From Micropterus salmoides (lineage: Eukaryota; Chordata; Actinopteri; Centrarchiformes; Centrarchidae): DNA of 64,000 bases. Position numbers and translations under genes: made by a program. This document shows, piece after piece, positions 62,521 to 64,000 of the stretch. The notes beneath the pieces were generated by a model. It was not told where the DNA came from and made no database searches. It saw only the letters and a list, made by a program, of their open reading frames with translations. Within the stretch, counting starts at the first letter, position 1. Each line of letters begins with the position of its first letter. The stretch lies in contig NW_024040485.1 in the NCBI RefSeq assembly GCF_014851395.1, positions 17,335,087-17,399,086 on the forward strand. Direction: 5' to 3'.

Positions 62521-63240
62521 ATGGGGAAAGGGAAAAGGGCTACTGTCTATTGGGCAGCGGTTGTTATTCTGGTGTGTTATTTGGTACACATGATAGACTG
62601 CTATCGACTGAAAAAAACACAAAGACAACACGGACAAAAAAAAGCCGATGCAGCTAAAACGGTAGCTGTCCAAGAAGGGAAGATTGTGTTTGGGAGAGTT
62701 TTTAAAAACGGGTCAGCCATTGGCTCACGAGTCCTAAAGGCAGATGCTTCCATGGAGGGTGGAGCTGTGTATCAAGCTGACTCTGCAGGTAAAAAAACCT
62801 GCAGTCTTTAACCTATATTGAACTGTATTTATGAACTGCACAACAAATTGTAATAGGCCTACATTCACTAGAAGGTTCCCTGTCAGGCTGGCCTAAAGGA
62901 CAAAGCCCAGATCTCGGTTTCAGAGAAGCAGCATGGAGGCGCATGGCAGCTTCTCTACAATGTGGTGGGGATCAGTTGAAGTTCAGAGCAGTGGGACCAG
63001 GAGTATCACAGTTTACAGTGGATCAAGGTAATTAAAGTTTATTATATAATGTCTCAACTGTAGGTATTCCCACAACTGACTTCAGTCACATTGATCTGCA
63101 TGCCCCCCCTCCCACACACAGGAACAGCACCTCCAATGCTTCTGTCCCAGGTGCCTTCCAGTTGTGGCTACAGCATGCAGAGGAACTCCCTTGCACTTGT
63201 TATGTTGGTTCCTTATGATGGCTGCAATGTGGTTAAAGAG
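62521..63240 (+). CDS. array gene copy D: secreted ZP-N-like protein, 3' part outside the window
   Basis: Exons 62521-62788, 62887-63027 and 63122-63240 are present and in frame, giving the signal sequence and three of the four ZP-N cysteines. Exon 4 with the Pro/Thr repeats would start about 250 bp beyond the window end, so its integrity cannot be judged. Confidence 0.7.
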
Positions 63241-64000
63241 GTAGGCCTAATGTTTATGGAAATGCAAGATATTGCTGCATGGTGGGAAGGTGGAAAATCT
63301 GAGCAATTGACCAAGAGCTTAAATGATGTGTAGAAACCAGCAGCTGTTTTGATAAATGCTCTAATCATTAGTCGGGCAAGCTCAATTGTAGGCCTACTGT
63401 AGAACTTGTGTGTTTGGTTGGACAAATGGGCATTTCAATTTTAATGGCAATTTTGAGCATTTTCTCAAAGGCTAATTGATTAGAGCAGATCTGTAGATAA
63501 CTTTGTGAATTTTCAAAACTACATTACAAAGTGCTATAGAAACATAAGGGCCATATTTAAATAAAGGTCATTTAAAAGTCAACAAGACTTTGAAACATTA
63601 GTAGAGCCCTGTCGGAGGATCTCGTGCATCAGCCTGGCTTGTAGGAGTTCAGGGCTTGAAGAATAAAATTCTGAAACTCACAGATAACTATTGAATGGCG
63701 GCAAGGATTGCTAATCAATTAACTGCATTCATGTAGCCTGTACTAAGCAAGTTCACTGTCTGGCTTCACTAATGTTAACAAGTGATCACGCTAAGCGGTC
63801 ACACAACTCTAGTTATCAACCCAGGGAAAGGGTGTAGAATTAGGAGGGATGTCGGTTTCTCACAGACTTAAAGAAATTGTATGCTTTAAAACTTTGGTGT
63901 GCACATTAAGCTTAATATGAAGTTAGGTTATACTGCCTGTGTGACTACAATGCAAATGAAATTCAAAGCGGAAAGGCTTGCTTTATATCAAATACACTAG

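Larger units (their letters stand above)
60509..64000. repeat. array unit D, cut by the window end
   Basis: Continues in register with C for its first 3.5 kb. Like B it lacks the short AT-rich segment (near 63758), but like C it has the longer C run before exon 3 (near 63105), so it is a mosaic. The array may continue beyond the window. Confidence 0.92.

Overview
The window reads as nuclear DNA of a teleost fish. Genes are split by short introns with GT/AG borders. The intergenic DNA is AT-rich and full of (GT)n/(CA)n microsatellites. The mobile elements are typical of fish: a tRNA-type SINE, an L2-like LINE, hAT-type miniature elements and Tc1-like fragments. The order selenot then erich6, tail to tail, matches the neighbourhood of these two genes in other vertebrates. 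Everything here was read by eye, with exon joins checked by reading frame; no alignment was run.

Layout. (1) 1-13.7 kb: mostly non-coding, with microsatellites, one SINE, an imperfect tandem repeat and one coding-like exon on the minus strand (516-706) that I cannot name. (2) 13.7-22.1 kb, plus strand: a complete kinesin-13 gene (kif2c-like). Its 22 coding exons join in frame to about 701 residues; one intron holds a hAT-type miniature transposon with a perfect 8-bp target duplication. (3) 23.0-33.1 kb, plus strand: selenoprotein T. Its five coding exons give 195 residues, a TGA codon sits in the CxxU redox motif, and a separate 3'UTR exon carries a well-formed SECIS element. The third intron contains a degenerate L2-like LINE cut by a Tc1-like fragment. 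(4) 33.98-37.8 kb, minus strand: erich6, eleven exons that join in frame.

(5) 35.3-64.0 kb: the most unusual part, a head-to-tail array of a 7.7-9.4 kb unit (A 35340-44709, B 44710-52769, C 52770-60508, D 60509 to the window end). Each unit carries, minus strand, a piece of erich6 (functional-looking only in A, broken in B-D), and, plus strand, a gene for a small secreted protein. That protein has a signal peptide, a ZP-N-like domain with four cysteines spread over three exons, and a Pro/Thr-rich tail of 37- or 40-codon repeats. The units also carry a fold-back repeat with two inverted CTCF-like motifs and two further exon-like pieces. Repeat number is 7, 6 and 3 in A, B and C. Only C reads through without a frameshift; A and B are interrupted by single-base losses that could be real or assembly errors.

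How they relate. Kif2c, selenot and erich6 are unrelated housekeeping or ciliary-type neighbours. The array probably arose when a segment from inside erich6 to beyond the secreted-protein gene was duplicated, so the erich6 pieces are passengers. The gene that appears to be amplified is the secreted ZP-N/Pro-Thr-rich one, whose function I do not know.
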